From NCBI GenBank assembly GCA_910586305.1, contig CAJUGS010000007.1:27218-91217 (forward strand): DNA of 64,000 bases, written 5' to 3'. Numbering within the stretch: the stretch's first letter is position 1; every line of letters begins with the position of its first letter. This document shows, in pieces, positions 7,652-16,541 of this stretch. Source of the DNA: an uncultured Duncaniella sp. (GTDB lineage: Bacteria > Bacteroidota > Bacteroidia > Bacteroidales > Muribaculaceae). The notes under the pieces were generated by a model that saw only the letters and a program-made list of their open reading frames with translations, had not been told where the DNA came from and made no database searches. The position numbers and the translations under genes were made by a program.

Positions 7652-9673
7652 ATGTCACTTTCCAAACTCATAATTCCGGCAATGGCAGCATTCGCCATCA
7701 CATCATGCTCGTCGGGCGGAGCCAAAGACGCTCCCGCAGCCGACTTCGACTACACAGTCGACCGCTTCGCCGACATCGAAGTACTCCGCTACAAAGTGCC
7801 CGGCTTCGAAGACCTCACACCGAGCCAGCGCCTCTATATCTACTATCTCACCGAGGCTGCCATCGCAGGACGCGACATCCTCTGGGACCAGAACGGCAAG
7901 TACAACCTCGCCATACGCGACCTCGTGGAAAACGTCTATACCAACTACTCAGGCGACCGTGACGACAGCAACTTCAAGGCGCTCGAGCTCTATCTCAAGC
8001 AGATAGAATTCGGCAACGGCATACACCACCACTATTCCACCGACAAATTCATCCCCAAATTTGACCGCGAGTGGTTCGCCGCACAGGCAGCAGCACACCC
8101 CTCCGCACCTTCCGCCGAGGAAATGGACACACTCCTCCCGGTCATCTTCGACCCCTCCGTGATGACCAAGCGCGTCAACCAGGCTGAAGGCCAGGACCTC
8201 ATCCTCACATCAGCCAACAACCTCTATGGCGGAGGAGTCACACAGGCCGAAGTCGAGAACTACTACAACGCACTCAAGGACACCACCGACCTCACCCCCG
8301 TGTCATGGGGTCTCAACGCCCGCGTAGTCAAGGAAAACGGCAAGGTAGTCGAGCAGGTATACAAGGCCGACGGACTCTACGGACCGGCCATCTCACGCAT
8401 CATCGAAAACCTCGAAAAAGCAGCCGAGTATGCCGAAAACGACTCTCAGAAAGCCATCATAGCAAAACTTGTCGAGTTCTACCGCACAGGCGACCTCAAG
8501 AAATTCGACGAATACTCCATTGCATGGACCGAGGACACAGCATCGCGCATCGACTTCATCAACGGATTCATCGAAAGCTACGGCGACCCCCTCGGAATGA
8601 CAGGAGCCTGGGAATCAATCGTCAACTTCAAAAACGAGGAAGCCTCGGAGCGCACCCACACCATCGCATCAAACGCCAAATGGTTTGAGGCCAACTCACC
8701 CGTAGATCCCCGCTTCCGCAAAGACGACGTCAAGGGAGTCAGCGCAAAAGTAATCACAGCAGCCATCCTCGCCGGCGACGCATATCCCGCCACACCTATC
8801 GGCATCAACCTCCCCAACGCCAACTGGATACGCGCTGCCCACGGCTCAAAGTCAGTGACTATCGAAAACATCACCGAGGCCTACGACCAGGCCAGTCACG
8901 GCAACGGATTCAATGAGGAATTCGTCATCGACGAGGCCACCGGCAAACTCCTCGACGACTACCTCTTCATCACCGACAACCTCCACACCGACCTCCACGA
9001 GTGTCTCGGTCATGCCTCCGGCCGTCTGCTCCCGGGCGTAGACCCCGATGCCCTCAAGGCCCACGGCTCCACCCTCGAGGAGACACGCGCCGACCTCTTT
9101 GCCCTCTACTATCTCGCCGATCCCAAGCTCCTCGAGCTGGGACTCCTCGACAACCCCGAAGCCTACAAGGCCGAATATTACAAATACCTCCTCAACGGCC
9201 TCATGACACAGCTCGTGCGCATCGAGCCCGGCAAGGATGTGGAAGAAGCCCATATGCGCAACCGCCAGCTCATCTCCAAATGGGTGCTCGAAAAGGGCGC
9301 GCCCGACAATGTGGTGGAGCTCGTAAAGCGTGACGGCAAGACATTCGTCAAAATCAACGACTACGAAAAACTCCGTGCACTCTTCGCACAGCTTCTCGGC
9401 GAAATACAGCGCATCAAGAGCGAGGGTGACTATGCTGCCGGCGCAGCTCTCGTAGAGAACTATGCCGTCAAAGTCGATCCCGAGCTCCACAAGGAAGTGC
9501 TCGACCGCTACTCCCACCTCGACATCGCCCCCTATCGCGGCTTTGTCAATCCCGTCTACACCCCTGTCAAGGACAAGGACGGCAACATCACCGACGTCAC
9601 CGTCAGCTACGAAGAGGAATACCTCCCCCAGATGCTCCGCTACTCCAAGGAGTACCGCACACTCGGCAAATAA
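7652..9673 (+). CDS. Dipeptidyl peptidase III family lipoprotein (M49)
   Basis: 673 residues. M49 enzymes are zinc exopeptidases that remove dipeptides from the N-terminus of short peptides. Seen: the diagnostic HExxGH motif as HECLGH at residues 449-454 and the second motif EETRAD at 476-481, 21 residues later, in place of the common EECRAE. The start was set at 7652, not at an in-frame ATG 105 bases earlier that lies inside rlmI, because it yields a clean lipoprotein leader ending ITSC with the modified cysteine at residue 19, followed by SSGG. Export to the periplasm or the cell surface is inferred from this. It starts 31 bases after rlmI and ends in a hairpin, so it closes the dxr operon. 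Confidence 0.93.
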   Translation: MSLSKLIIPAMAAFAITSCSSGGAKDAPAADFDYTVDRFADIEVLRYKVPGFEDLTPSQRLYIYYLTEAAIAGRDILWDQNGKYNLAIRDLVENVYTNYSGDRDDSNFKALELYLKQIEFGNGIHHHYSTDKFIPKFDREWFAAQAAAHPSAPSAEEMDTLLPVIFDPSVMTKRVNQAEGQDLILTSANNLYGGGVTQAEVENYYNALKDTTDLTPVSWGLNARVVKENGKVVEQVYKADGLYGPAISRIIENLEKAAEYAENDSQKAIIAKLVEFYRTGDLKKFDEYSIAWTEDTASRIDFINGFIESYGDPLGMTGAWESIVNFKNEEASERTHTIASNAKWFEANSPVDPRFRKDDVKGVSAKVITAAILAGDAYPATPIGINLPNANWIRAAHGSKSVTIENITEAYDQASHGNGFNEEFVIDEATGKLLDDYLFITDNLHTDLHECLGHASGRLLPGVDPDALKAHGSTLEETRADLFALYYLADPKLLELGLLDNPEAYKAEYYKYLLNGLMTQLVRIEPGKDVEEAHMRNRQLISKWVLEKGAPDNVVELVKRDGKTFVKINDYEKLRALFAQLLGEIQRIKSEGDYAAGAALVENYAVKVDPELHKEVLDRYSHLDIAPYRGFVNPVYTPVKDKDGNITDVTVSYEEEYLPQMLRYSKEYRTLGK

Positions 9674-9730
9674 ACAAGCCGACATGACAACAACGGCGGT
9701 AACCCATTCACCGCCGACACACGCACACAA

Positions 9731-9765
9731 TCCCCGGCAGAAAGCACCAGCTCCCCTGCCGGGGA
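9731..9765 (+). terminator. Intrinsic terminator after the M49 peptidase gene
   Basis: A perfect 10-bp GC-rich stem, arms TCCCCGGCAG (9731-9740) and CTGCCGGGGA (9756-9765), with a 15-base loop, followed by TTTCT. It lies 57 bases after the stop codon. Confidence 0.7.
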
Positions 9766-9832
9766 TTTCTGCACACCCCCAAAACCTTCCACACCACCCT
9801 GATACCACATCACATTATCATACGTCAAAAAA

Positions 9833-9865
9833 TTTGCCCTCTTTGCGAAAAAACTTTATCTTTGC
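9833..9865 (+). promoter_or_regulatory. Bacteroides-type promoter for the aminotransferase
   Basis: TTTG (9833-9836), 20 bases, TATCTTTGC (9857-9865). An exact match to the -33/-7 consensus; the start codon is 32 bases downstream. Confidence 0.85.
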
Positions 9866-9897
9866 AAATCAAAACAACCAACACTTTAATTTAAAAT

Positions 9898-11097
9898 ATG
9901 ATGACCCACGTATCGGAGCGCGTACAAGCGCTTGCACCATCGGCCACACTGGCTATGTCGCAGAAAAGCGCCGAGCTGAAAGCCCAGGGCGTCGACGTGA
10001 TCAACCTCTCGGTTGGCGAGCCTGACTTCAACACCCCCGCACACATCAAGGAGGCAGCCAAAAAGGCAATCGACGACAATTTCACCTTCTACACACCCGT
10101 GGCAGGCTATATGTCGCTGCGTAAAGCTGTCAGCGAGAAACTCAAGCGCGAGAATGGTGTCGACTATGCACCCGAGCAGATTGTCGTGGCCAACGGAGCC
10201 AAGCAGGCCCTCTGCAACGTAATCCTCGCCTCCATCAATCCCGGCGACGAGGTGGTCATCCCAATGCCGGCCTGGGTGAGCTACGTAGAAATGGTAAAAC
10301 TCGCCGGAGGAACCGTGGTCAGCGTTGATGCCGACATCACACAGGACTTCAAAATCACCCCCGATCAGCTCGAAAAGGCCATCACACCGGCCACACGTAT
10401 GCTGCTCCTCTGCTCCCCTTCCAACCCCACAGGAAGCGTCTACTCGCGCGAGGAGTTACAGGCCATTGTCGACGTGCTTGCCAAACACCCCGACGTGATG
10501 GTTCTCGCCGACGAAATCTACGAACATATCAACTTCACCGGCTCATTCACTTCAATGGCCGCATTCCCCGAGATTGCCGACCGCGTGATTCTCATCAACG
10601 GAGTCAGCAAGGCCTACGCAATGACCGGATGGCGCATCGGCTACTGCGCCGCACCACTCTGGCTCGCCAAGGCTGTCACCAAGCTCCAGGGACAATACAC
10701 ATCCAACGCATCCTCCATAGCCCAGAAGGCAGCTGAAGCCGCCTACACCGGATCGCAGGAATGCGTAGCCGAGATGAACGAGGCCTTCCGTCGCCGCCGC
10801 GACCTCGTCGTAGAACTGGCCTCCGACATTCCCGGACTCAAGGTCAACCGTCCACAGGGAGCCTTCTACCTCTTCCCCGAAGTGAGCGCCTACATAGGCA
10901 AGACAACACTCGAGGGCAAGAAGATCGAATGCTCGGCCGACCTGGCAATGTACCTCCTCGAAAGCGGACACGTGGCGACAGTCGACGGTGGCGCATTCGG
11001 AATGGAAGGATACATCCGACTCAGCTACGCAACATCCGACGACAATATCCGCGAGGCACTCCGCCGCATGAAAGAGGCACTCCTCGCTCTCAAATAA
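9898..11097 (+). CDS. aspC: Pyridoxal phosphate-dependent aminotransferase, aspartate type (class I)
   Basis: 399 residues. A cytoplasmic PLP enzyme of fold type I, subgroup I-gamma, expected to interconvert aspartate and 2-oxoglutarate with oxaloacetate and glutamate. Seen: NLSVGEPDFNTP near the N-terminus, the substrate loop FYTPVAGYMSLRKA, SPSNPTGSVYS, LADEIYEHI, and the PLP lysine in NGVSKAYAMTGWRIGY with Lys238 as the Schiff base. The C-terminal FGMEGYIRLSYATS carries the carboxylate-binding arginine. Two consecutive ATG codons open the frame; the first is used here. It has its own promoter and is followed 39 bases later by tyrS. Substrate preference (aspartate, or also aromatic amino acids or prephenate) cannot be settled from sequence. 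Confidence 0.92.
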   Translation: MMTHVSERVQALAPSATLAMSQKSAELKAQGVDVINLSVGEPDFNTPAHIKEAAKKAIDDNFTFYTPVAGYMSLRKAVSEKLKRENGVDYAPEQIVVANGAKQALCNVILASINPGDEVVIPMPAWVSYVEMVKLAGGTVVSVDADITQDFKITPDQLEKAITPATRMLLLCSPSNPTGSVYSREELQAIVDVLAKHPDVMVLADEIYEHINFTGSFTSMAAFPEIADRVILINGVSKAYAMTGWRIGYCAAPLWLAKAVTKLQGQYTSNASSIAQKAAEAAYTGSQECVAEMNEAFRRRRDLVVELASDIPGLKVNRPQGAFYLFPEVSAYIGKTTLEGKKIECSADLAMYLLESGHVATVDGGAFGMEGYIRLSYATSDDNIREALRRMKEALLALK

Positions 11098-11136
11098 ATC
11101 CACCACACACAATACCACCCACAAAATAATATCCCA

Positions 11137-12429
11137 ATGGATTTTATTGAAGAACTCACTTGGCGAGGCATGATCCACCAGATGATGCCGGGAACCGAGG
11201 ACCAGCTCAAAAAAGAAATGACAACGGCCTACCTGGGCATAGACCCAACGGCCGACTCCCTCCACATAGGCCACCTCGTAGGTGTAATGATGCTCAAGCA
11301 CTTCCAGCGTTCAGGCCACAAGCCCATCGCTCTCGTCGGCGGGGCCACCGGCATGATCGGCGACCCCTCAATGAAGAGCCAGGAACGCAAACTCCTTGAC
11401 GAGGAGACACTGCGCCACAACCAGGAAGCAATCAAGGCGCAGCTTGCAAAGTTCCTTGACTTCGACTCCGACGCTCCAAACGCCGCCGAGATGGTCAACA
11501 ACTACGACTGGATGAAACCATTCTCATTCCTCGACTTTATCCGCGACGTGGGCAAGCACATCACCGTCAACTACATGATGGCAAAAGACTCAGTCAAAAA
11601 ACGCCTCAGCGGAGAGTCTCAGCAGGGAATGTCGTTCACCGAGTTCTCCTACCAGCTCTGCCAGGGCTACGACTTCCTCCACCTCTACAAGGAGAAGAAC
11701 TGCCGCCTGCAGCTCGGAGGCTCCGACCAGTGGGGCAACATCACCACCGGCACAGAACTCATCCGACGCACAGTGGGAGGAGAAGCCTTCGCCCTCACCT
11801 GCCCCCTCATCACCAAGGCTGACGGAGGCAAGTTCGGCAAGACCGAGAGCGGCAACGTATGGCTCGATCCCCGCTACACCTCACCCTACAAGTTCTACCA
11901 GTTCTGGCTCAACGTCTCCGACACCGATGCCGAGAAATACATCAAGATATTCACCTCGCTCACACGCGAAGAGATTGAGCAGCTTGTAGCCCTCCAGGCC
12001 GAGGATCCCGGCCAGCGTCCCCTCCAGAAGCGTCTCGCCAAGGAAATCACCACAATGGTCCACTCGGCCGAGGAATACGAGAAAGCAGTCGAAGCATCAC
12101 AGATTCTGTTCTCCAACAAAGCCGGCGAGGCACTCCACAACCTCGACGAGAAGACACTCCTCGACGTGATGGAAGGTGTGCCCCAGTTCGAAATCCCCCG
12201 CTCGGCTATTGAGGAGGGCGTGAAACTCGCCGACCTCATCACCGACCTTGCACCCGTCTTCCCCTCCAAGGGAGAGATGCGCAAGATGGTACAGGGCGGA
12301 GGAGTATCGGTCAACAAGGAGAAAGTCGCCGACCCATATATGGAGGTGACCACCGATATGCTCCTCAACGACCGCTACATCCTCGTGCAGCGTGGCAAGA
12401 AAAACTACTTCCTGCTCCGCACCGTCTGA
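11137..12429 (+). CDS. tyrS: Tyrosyl-tRNA synthetase
   Basis: 430 residues, normal for the bacterial enzyme, which charges tRNA-Tyr. Seen: class I signature HIGH at residues 43-46, LGGSDQWGNI in the tyrosine pocket, the KMSKS-equivalent KFGKT (about 231-235), and a C-terminal S4 RNA-binding domain with GEMRKMVQGGGVSVN and a closing YFLLRTV. No own promoter was seen in the 39-base gap after the aminotransferase gene, so the two are probably cotranscribed. The gene ends at a very long hairpin shared with the convergent flippase gene. Confidence 0.97.
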   Translation: MDFIEELTWRGMIHQMMPGTEDQLKKEMTTAYLGIDPTADSLHIGHLVGVMMLKHFQRSGHKPIALVGGATGMIGDPSMKSQERKLLDEETLRHNQEAIKAQLAKFLDFDSDAPNAAEMVNNYDWMKPFSFLDFIRDVGKHITVNYMMAKDSVKKRLSGESQQGMSFTEFSYQLCQGYDFLHLYKEKNCRLQLGGSDQWGNITTGTELIRRTVGGEAFALTCPLITKADGGKFGKTESGNVWLDPRYTSPYKFYQFWLNVSDTDAEKYIKIFTSLTREEIEQLVALQAEDPGQRPLQKRLAKEITTMVHSAEEYEKAVEASQILFSNKAGEALHNLDEKTLLDVMEGVPQFEIPRSAIEEGVKLADLITDLAPVFPSKGEMRKMVQGGGVSVNKEKVADPYMEVTTDMLLNDRYILVQRGKKNYFLLRTV

Positions 12430-12442
12430 TAACAATCGGTTC

Positions 12443-12509
12443 ATGAATATAAAATTCTGTCCCCCCTTTGAGGTGCGCCTTAAAGGGGGGGACAGAATTT
12501 TATATTCAT
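12443..12509. terminator. Very long bidirectional hairpin between tyrS and the flippase gene
   Basis: Arms 12443-12473 and 12478-12509 pair almost throughout: about 31 base pairs with one bulged G, one G-T wobble and a TGCG loop. The outer part reads ATGAATATAAAATTCTGT with runs of 6 C and 7 G inside. The A/T-rich outer arms give a T-rich tail in both directions, so it can end transcription from either side. Confidence 0.8.
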
Positions 12510-12519
12510 TATGTGCAAT

Positions 12520-14019
12520 CTATTTATTCCTTGACCTGCCGGGTATGAGATCCCTCAGCCCCACGTGCTCGAGCCTCAGAGCCATCAGGACATACAGAGC
12601 GAGCAGAGGAGTGCGTATGACCATCGTGAGCCACGGATGCGCCTCAATGGCAATGACCTCCGAGAAGGCCCACAGAGCCATAGCCGTCAGAAAATAAAAC
12701 GCCAGCCTCGGCACATTGTAGCCTATCGGGTAGTTCACCCTTCCGGCCACATAGCTCGCCACCATCATGGCGCCATAGCAGCCGAATGCGGCCCACGCAC
12801 ACCCCATATATCCCCACTTCGGCACAAGCAGGAAGTTGAGACCGAGAGTCACGGCGAGGCCAAACAGCGACAGCCACATACCCCAGGCAGTACGGTCGGT
12901 CAGCTTGTACCACAGCGAGAGGTTGAAGAACACACCGAAGAAAAACTCAGCTATCATCACCACAGGCACCACCTTCAGACCGCTGAAATAGCTCGACGAG
13001 ATGAAATGGCGGATAATGTCGAGATAGAACATCACCCCGAGGAAGATAACCATCGAGAAAATCACAAACCACTTCATGGCATCGCGATAGCTCTGAAGGC
13101 GATCCTCACCCTTGTCCTTCGACTTGGCAAAGATAAAAGGCTCGTAGGCAAACCTGAACGCCTGGATAAACATCACCATCACGATTGCTATCTTATAGTT
13201 GGCACCGTAGATACCAAGCTGCGTCATGGCCTCGGCCTTGTCGACAAAGAGATGCGGAAAGAGAATCTTGTCGATTGTCTGGTTCATTATACCGGCCACG
13301 CCCAGCACAAGAAGCGGAGCGGAATAGGCTATCATCTCGCGCCACAGACGCCCGTTGAAACGATAGGGAAACCCTCTCAGCTCGGGAAGCAGAAGCACCA
13401 GATTGAGAGCCGAGGTGATAAGATTGGTGAGAAAAATATAGCCTATGCCGAAGTCGGGATCATAGAACCACGCTATCCACCCCGGAGCCTGCTCCCACAG
13501 CCAGGGACAGACGAGGATAAAGAAGATATTCAGTGTGATGTTGAGTGCGATGTTCACCAGCTTCAGAAACGCAAACCTCATGGGCCTCTTGGCATAGCGC
13601 AGATAGCTGAACGGCAGCGCAGTGAATGCATCGAGAGCCACGGCCACAGCCATCATGAGTATGTAATCCTCGTGTTGAGGCACATCAAGCCAGCCCGATA
13701 TAGGGCCTATGAACGCACACACAGCTATGAGGAAGGCCGACGAGCTAACGGCAAGCGAGATGAGCGACGTGGAGTAGACCTCCATCGGGTCCTTCCATCG
13801 GTCGTGGTTGGCAAAACGGAAAAAACCCGTCTCCATACCATAGATCAGCACTATCATCACCAGCGCCACCACCGAATAGATATATGTCACGACGCCATAT
13901 TCCGCAGCCGGGAACATGACAGTGTAGAGAGGCACAAGACACCAGTTGAGAAAACGGCCTATGATGCTGCTGAGGCCGTAGACGGCGGTATCCTTTGCAA
14001 GACTTTTTATTCCAGCCAT
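12520..14019 (-). CDS. Polysaccharide/lipid-linked oligosaccharide flippase (MOP superfamily)
   Basis: 499 residues with about 12-14 hydrophobic segments along the whole length and short loops. The N-terminus SLAKDTAVYGLSSIIGRFLN, with the LVPLYT segment just after it, is characteristic of the Wzx/RfbX branch of the MOP (MATE-like) exporters that move undecaprenyl-linked sugars across the inner membrane. Known of the family: transport of O-antigen, capsule or lipid II-type intermediates. No glycosyltransferase genes flank it here, so the substrate is open; in Bacteroidota a lone copy beside housekeeping genes is common. It lies 8 bases upstream-to-downstream from ruvB on the same strand (ruvB ends 14027), although transcription order is ruvB then flippase. 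Confidence 0.85.
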   Translation of the reverse strand: MAGIKSLAKDTAVYGLSSIIGRFLNWCLVPLYTVMFPAAEYGVVTYIYSVVALVMIVLIYGMETGFFRFANHDRWKDPMEVYSTSLISLAVSSSAFLIAVCAFIGPISGWLDVPQHEDYILMMAVAVALDAFTALPFSYLRYAKRPMRFAFLKLVNIALNITLNIFFILVCPWLWEQAPGWIAWFYDPDFGIGYIFLTNLITSALNLVLLLPELRGFPYRFNGRLWREMIAYSAPLLVLGVAGIMNQTIDKILFPHLFVDKAEAMTQLGIYGANYKIAIVMVMFIQAFRFAYEPFIFAKSKDKGEDRLQSYRDAMKWFVIFSMVIFLGVMFYLDIIRHFISSSYFSGLKVVPVVMIAEFFFGVFFNLSLWYKLTDRTAWGMWLSLFGLAVTLGLNFLLVPKWGYMGCAWAAFGCYGAMMVASYVAGRVNYPIGYNVPRLAFYFLTAMALWAFSEVIAIEAHPWLTMVIRTPLLALYVLMALRLEHVGLRDLIPGRSRNK

Positions 14020-14026
14020 ATCAGGT

Positions 14027-15043
14027 TCAGAAAAGACTCCCGGACGACACCGGGGGATTGAGTTTCAGATGTGTATAGGCCAGCGAGGTCACCTCGCGGC
14101 CTCTCGGAGTGCGTCGGAGGAAACCCTCCATTATAAGGAACGGCTCATATACCTCCTCGATGGTGTCCTGTTCCTCGCCGATGGCAGTGGATATCGTCGA
14201 GAGTCCCACAGGGCCGCCGCCAAACTTATTGATCATTGTCAGCAGCAGCTTATGGTCCATCTCGTCGAGACCATAACGGTCTATATTGAGGGCCTCGAGG
14301 GCAAAGCGGGCTATCTCCGGATCGATATCACCGTTTCCCTTCACCTGTGCGAAGTCCCTCACACGGCGCAGCAGCGAGTTGGCTATACGCGGAGTCCCTC
14401 GTGAGCGCATGGCTATTTCATGGGCCGCCTCAGCCGTACATTTCACCCCCAGGAGTGCTGCCGAGCGGGCTATGATACGTTCGAGAACATCGTGGGTATA
14501 ATACTCCAGATGGCAGTTGATGCCGAAGCGGGCGCGCATCGGAGCCGTCAACATACCCGAACGCGTCGTGGCACCTACAAGAGTGAACGGCGACAGCGAC
14601 AACTGCACCGAACGCGCTCCGGGACCCTTGTCAATCATGATGTCTATACGATAGTCCTCCATAGCCGAGTAGAGATACTCCTCCACCACACGGCTCAGAC
14701 GGTGTATTTCGTCGATAAAGAGCACATCGTTGTCGCCAAGCGACGTGAGTATGCCGGCAAGATCGCCGGGTTTGTCAAGCACAGGTCCGGAGGTCACCTT
14801 GAAGTTGACGCCCAGTTCGTTGGCTATGATACCCGCAAGCGTGGTCTTTCCGAGTCCCGGAGGGCCGAAGAGGAGCAGGTGGTCAAGAGCCTCGCCGCGC
14901 ATCTTGGCAGCCTGCACAAACACCTTGAGGTTCTCCACAATCTTCTCCTGGCCGTTGAACGACTCGAAAAACGAAGGCCGGAGGGCCTTCTCGAATTCCT
15001 TGTCGGCATTGGCTTTGTTGTGTATGTCGAATTCTGATTCCAT
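14027..15043 (-). CDS. ruvB: Holliday junction branch migration helicase RuvB
   Basis: 338 residues, the usual length. The hexameric AAA+ motor that drives Holliday junction migration with RuvA. Seen: Walker A GPPGLGKT (residues 60-67), Walker B LFIDEIHRL, sensor motif GATTRSGML, arginine-finger region RARFGI, and the C-terminal winged helix with EPFLIMEGFLRRTPRGR. The open frame runs 50 codons further upstream, but that part is low-complexity and unlike RuvB; MESEFDIHN is the natural start. A -7-like TAATTTTGC ends only 5 bases before this ATG, which would imply a leaderless or nearly leaderless message. The flippase gene follows 7 bases after the stop codon. Confidence 0.96.
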   Translation of the reverse strand: MESEFDIHNKANADKEFEKALRPSFFESFNGQEKIVENLKVFVQAAKMRGEALDHLLLFGPPGLGKTTLAGIIANELGVNFKVTSGPVLDKPGDLAGILTSLGDNDVLFIDEIHRLSRVVEEYLYSAMEDYRIDIMIDKGPGARSVQLSLSPFTLVGATTRSGMLTAPMRARFGINCHLEYYTHDVLERIIARSAALLGVKCTAEAAHEIAMRSRGTPRIANSLLRRVRDFAQVKGNGDIDPEIARFALEALNIDRYGLDEMDHKLLLTMINKFGGGPVGLSTISTAIGEEQDTIEEVYEPFLIMEGFLRRTPRGREVTSLAYTHLKLNPPVSSGSLF

Positions 15044-15048
15044 GTGGT

Positions 15049-15057
15049 GCAAAATTA
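15049..15057 (-). promoter_or_regulatory. Putative -7 element for ruvB
   Basis: TAATTTTGC on the minus strand fits TAnnTTTGC, but the best -33 candidate (TTG) is 22 bases away. A second TACCTTTGC lies further upstream at complement 15250-15258 and could give a 200-base leader instead. Confidence 0.45.
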
Positions 15058-15293
15058 CAAATATTTTCGTGTATAACACCAATCTTCCACGCATACACCA
15101 ACGAATTGGTCGACATTTTCGGACAAGCCTAAACAACCCAAGCAAAAAAATAGTGGCCCGACTGTTCTCACGAACTGCCGGACCGGGATTCACTTAGATG
15201 AGTTGGATTGCTTGCTAAAGTGAATGGGGGATGGGGATGATTTTATGTCGCAAAGGTATGTAAAATTTCCGACATCAGAAATTATTACAACTG

Positions 15294-16250
15294 TTATTTT
15301 ACCAATACCTTCTTCACGTCATTACCCTGACGGCGGATGTAAAGACCGTTGGCAGGATTGTTAACGCGTACACCCTGGAGATTGAAGTATTCTACGGGAG
15401 CATCGGCATTGTCGACACCTATTTCGTTGACGGCTGTTGTGGCGCGGATAATCTCAAACTTGGTGATGGTGACGCCGTCGCCCTGTGCGAGGATTGAACG
15501 CTCGTTCTTGAGCACCTCGAGGGCTGCCTCGTCAATCTCGATCTCGATTGTGCCGGGCGCTGTCACCCAGAGGGTGCCATACTCTTTCTGCACATCTGGA
15601 ACGGCAAGGAATGCGGGCCATTCGGTCCACTGCCAGTCCTGGGCTACGTAAATAACCTTGAAAGATCCACCGGCCTCGGCTGCCTCATATGAGACAGCAA
15701 TCTTGTCGCCCACGGCAATCTTCTCGGCTGTGAAATCCGAGCAGGGAATCTGGATATTGTTTCCCCATTCTACCAGAGCGGTCGAGCCTTCCCACACAGT
15801 CACGCTCTTGGTGGGATCGAACACTTCGGCATTCTGGAAATAAGCCGAGGTGAGAGTGAGAGTTCCGGCAGCAGAGGGCTGGAGATAGACCTGCATTACA
15901 TTGGACTTGCCTTCGGCACTCAGCTCGCATTTCACCGATTCCTTGCCGGCAGACGCGACAGCCGTGCTTGATGCCGCACCGTTCTCCTTGGTGTACTCGA
16001 CGACCACCTGCACATTGAAGTCGACCTTCTCGAAGTTGACGACAACTTCGTCGTACTTGGAGTAGTCCATATCACCGAACCACCAGCCACGGCCGTTCCA
16101 GGCACCGTCGAAAGTGATGGTTTTGGTAGCGGGGTCATAGGACGATCCCCAGCCTGAACCGAGGTCTGAGAGTGAGAGTTCAAGAGTGTCGGCGTTAGCA
16201 CCCACTGACAGCATAGCTACAGTGGCGAAAGTGAGTAGTTGTTTTACCAT
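15294..16250 (-). CDS. Secreted protein of unknown function with a C-terminal sorting-type tail
   Basis: 318 residues. Seen: a signal peptide (about 1-20, ending VGANA), a beta-rich body with tryptophan- and glycine-rich strands (WNGRGWWFGDMDYSKYD), and a C-terminal tail EYFNLQGVRVNNPANGLYI followed by RRQGNDVKKVLVK. Such tails are common on exported proteins of Bacteroidales and resemble the sorting or anchoring domains recognised by the type IX secretion system (established for that family; recognition here is inferred). The body could be a carbohydrate-binding-type jelly roll, but I recognise no catalytic motif. A similar tail occurs as a remnant near position 33.9 kb. It is transcribed alone; a -7-like TAAATTTG sits at complement 16369-16376. 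Confidence 0.8.
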   Translation of the reverse strand: MVKQLLTFATVAMLSVGANADTLELSLSDLGSGWGSSYDPATKTITFDGAWNGRGWWFGDMDYSKYDEVVVNFEKVDFNVQVVVEYTKENGAASSTAVASAGKESVKCELSAEGKSNVMQVYLQPSAAGTLTLTSAYFQNAEVFDPTKSVTVWEGSTALVEWGNNIQIPCSDFTAEKIAVGDKIAVSYEAAEAGGSFKVIYVAQDWQWTEWPAFLAVPDVQKEYGTLWVTAPGTIEIEIDEAALEVLKNERSILAQGDGVTITKFEIIRATTAVNEIGVDNADAPVEYFNLQGVRVNNPANGLYIRRQGNDVKKVLVK

Positions 16251-16471
16251 AAGCTTCTGGTTGTTTTAGGTGTTAGTTTTGGGTAAGATAGATTGTTGTT
16301 TAGCGTTGTGAAGACGCGATGAATGTGTCCTTGTCTGGAGTTTGTAGATTCAATGTAGGCTCCGATGACAAATTTACGGTAAAATCTCCCGCTCCTATGA
16401 TACTTTTTTATCTTAAAATTGCATAATCCACAAATGTGTTTTATAACATATTTTAAAGATTGGCATAAGAG

Positions 16472-16519
16472 TGCGCCACTGCACATTATCCGGCATAACG
16501 GATAGTACGCAGTGGCGCA
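16472..16519 (-). terminator. Hairpin terminator for the cydAB operon
   Basis: Outer arms TGCGCCACTGC (16472-16482) and GCAGTGGCGCA (16509-16519) pair perfectly, and an inner TATCCG/CGGATA stem fills the loop. It begins 22 bases after the cydB stop on the minus strand. The following T-run is weak. Confidence 0.65.
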
Positions 16520-16541
16520 TTAACTTATACGATAGACTTGA

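Noticed and set aside
12565..14061. 498-codon plus-strand open frame opposite the flippase gene
   Set aside because: Antisense shadow of a strong multi-helix membrane protein; the translation has a low-complexity basic composition and no motif.
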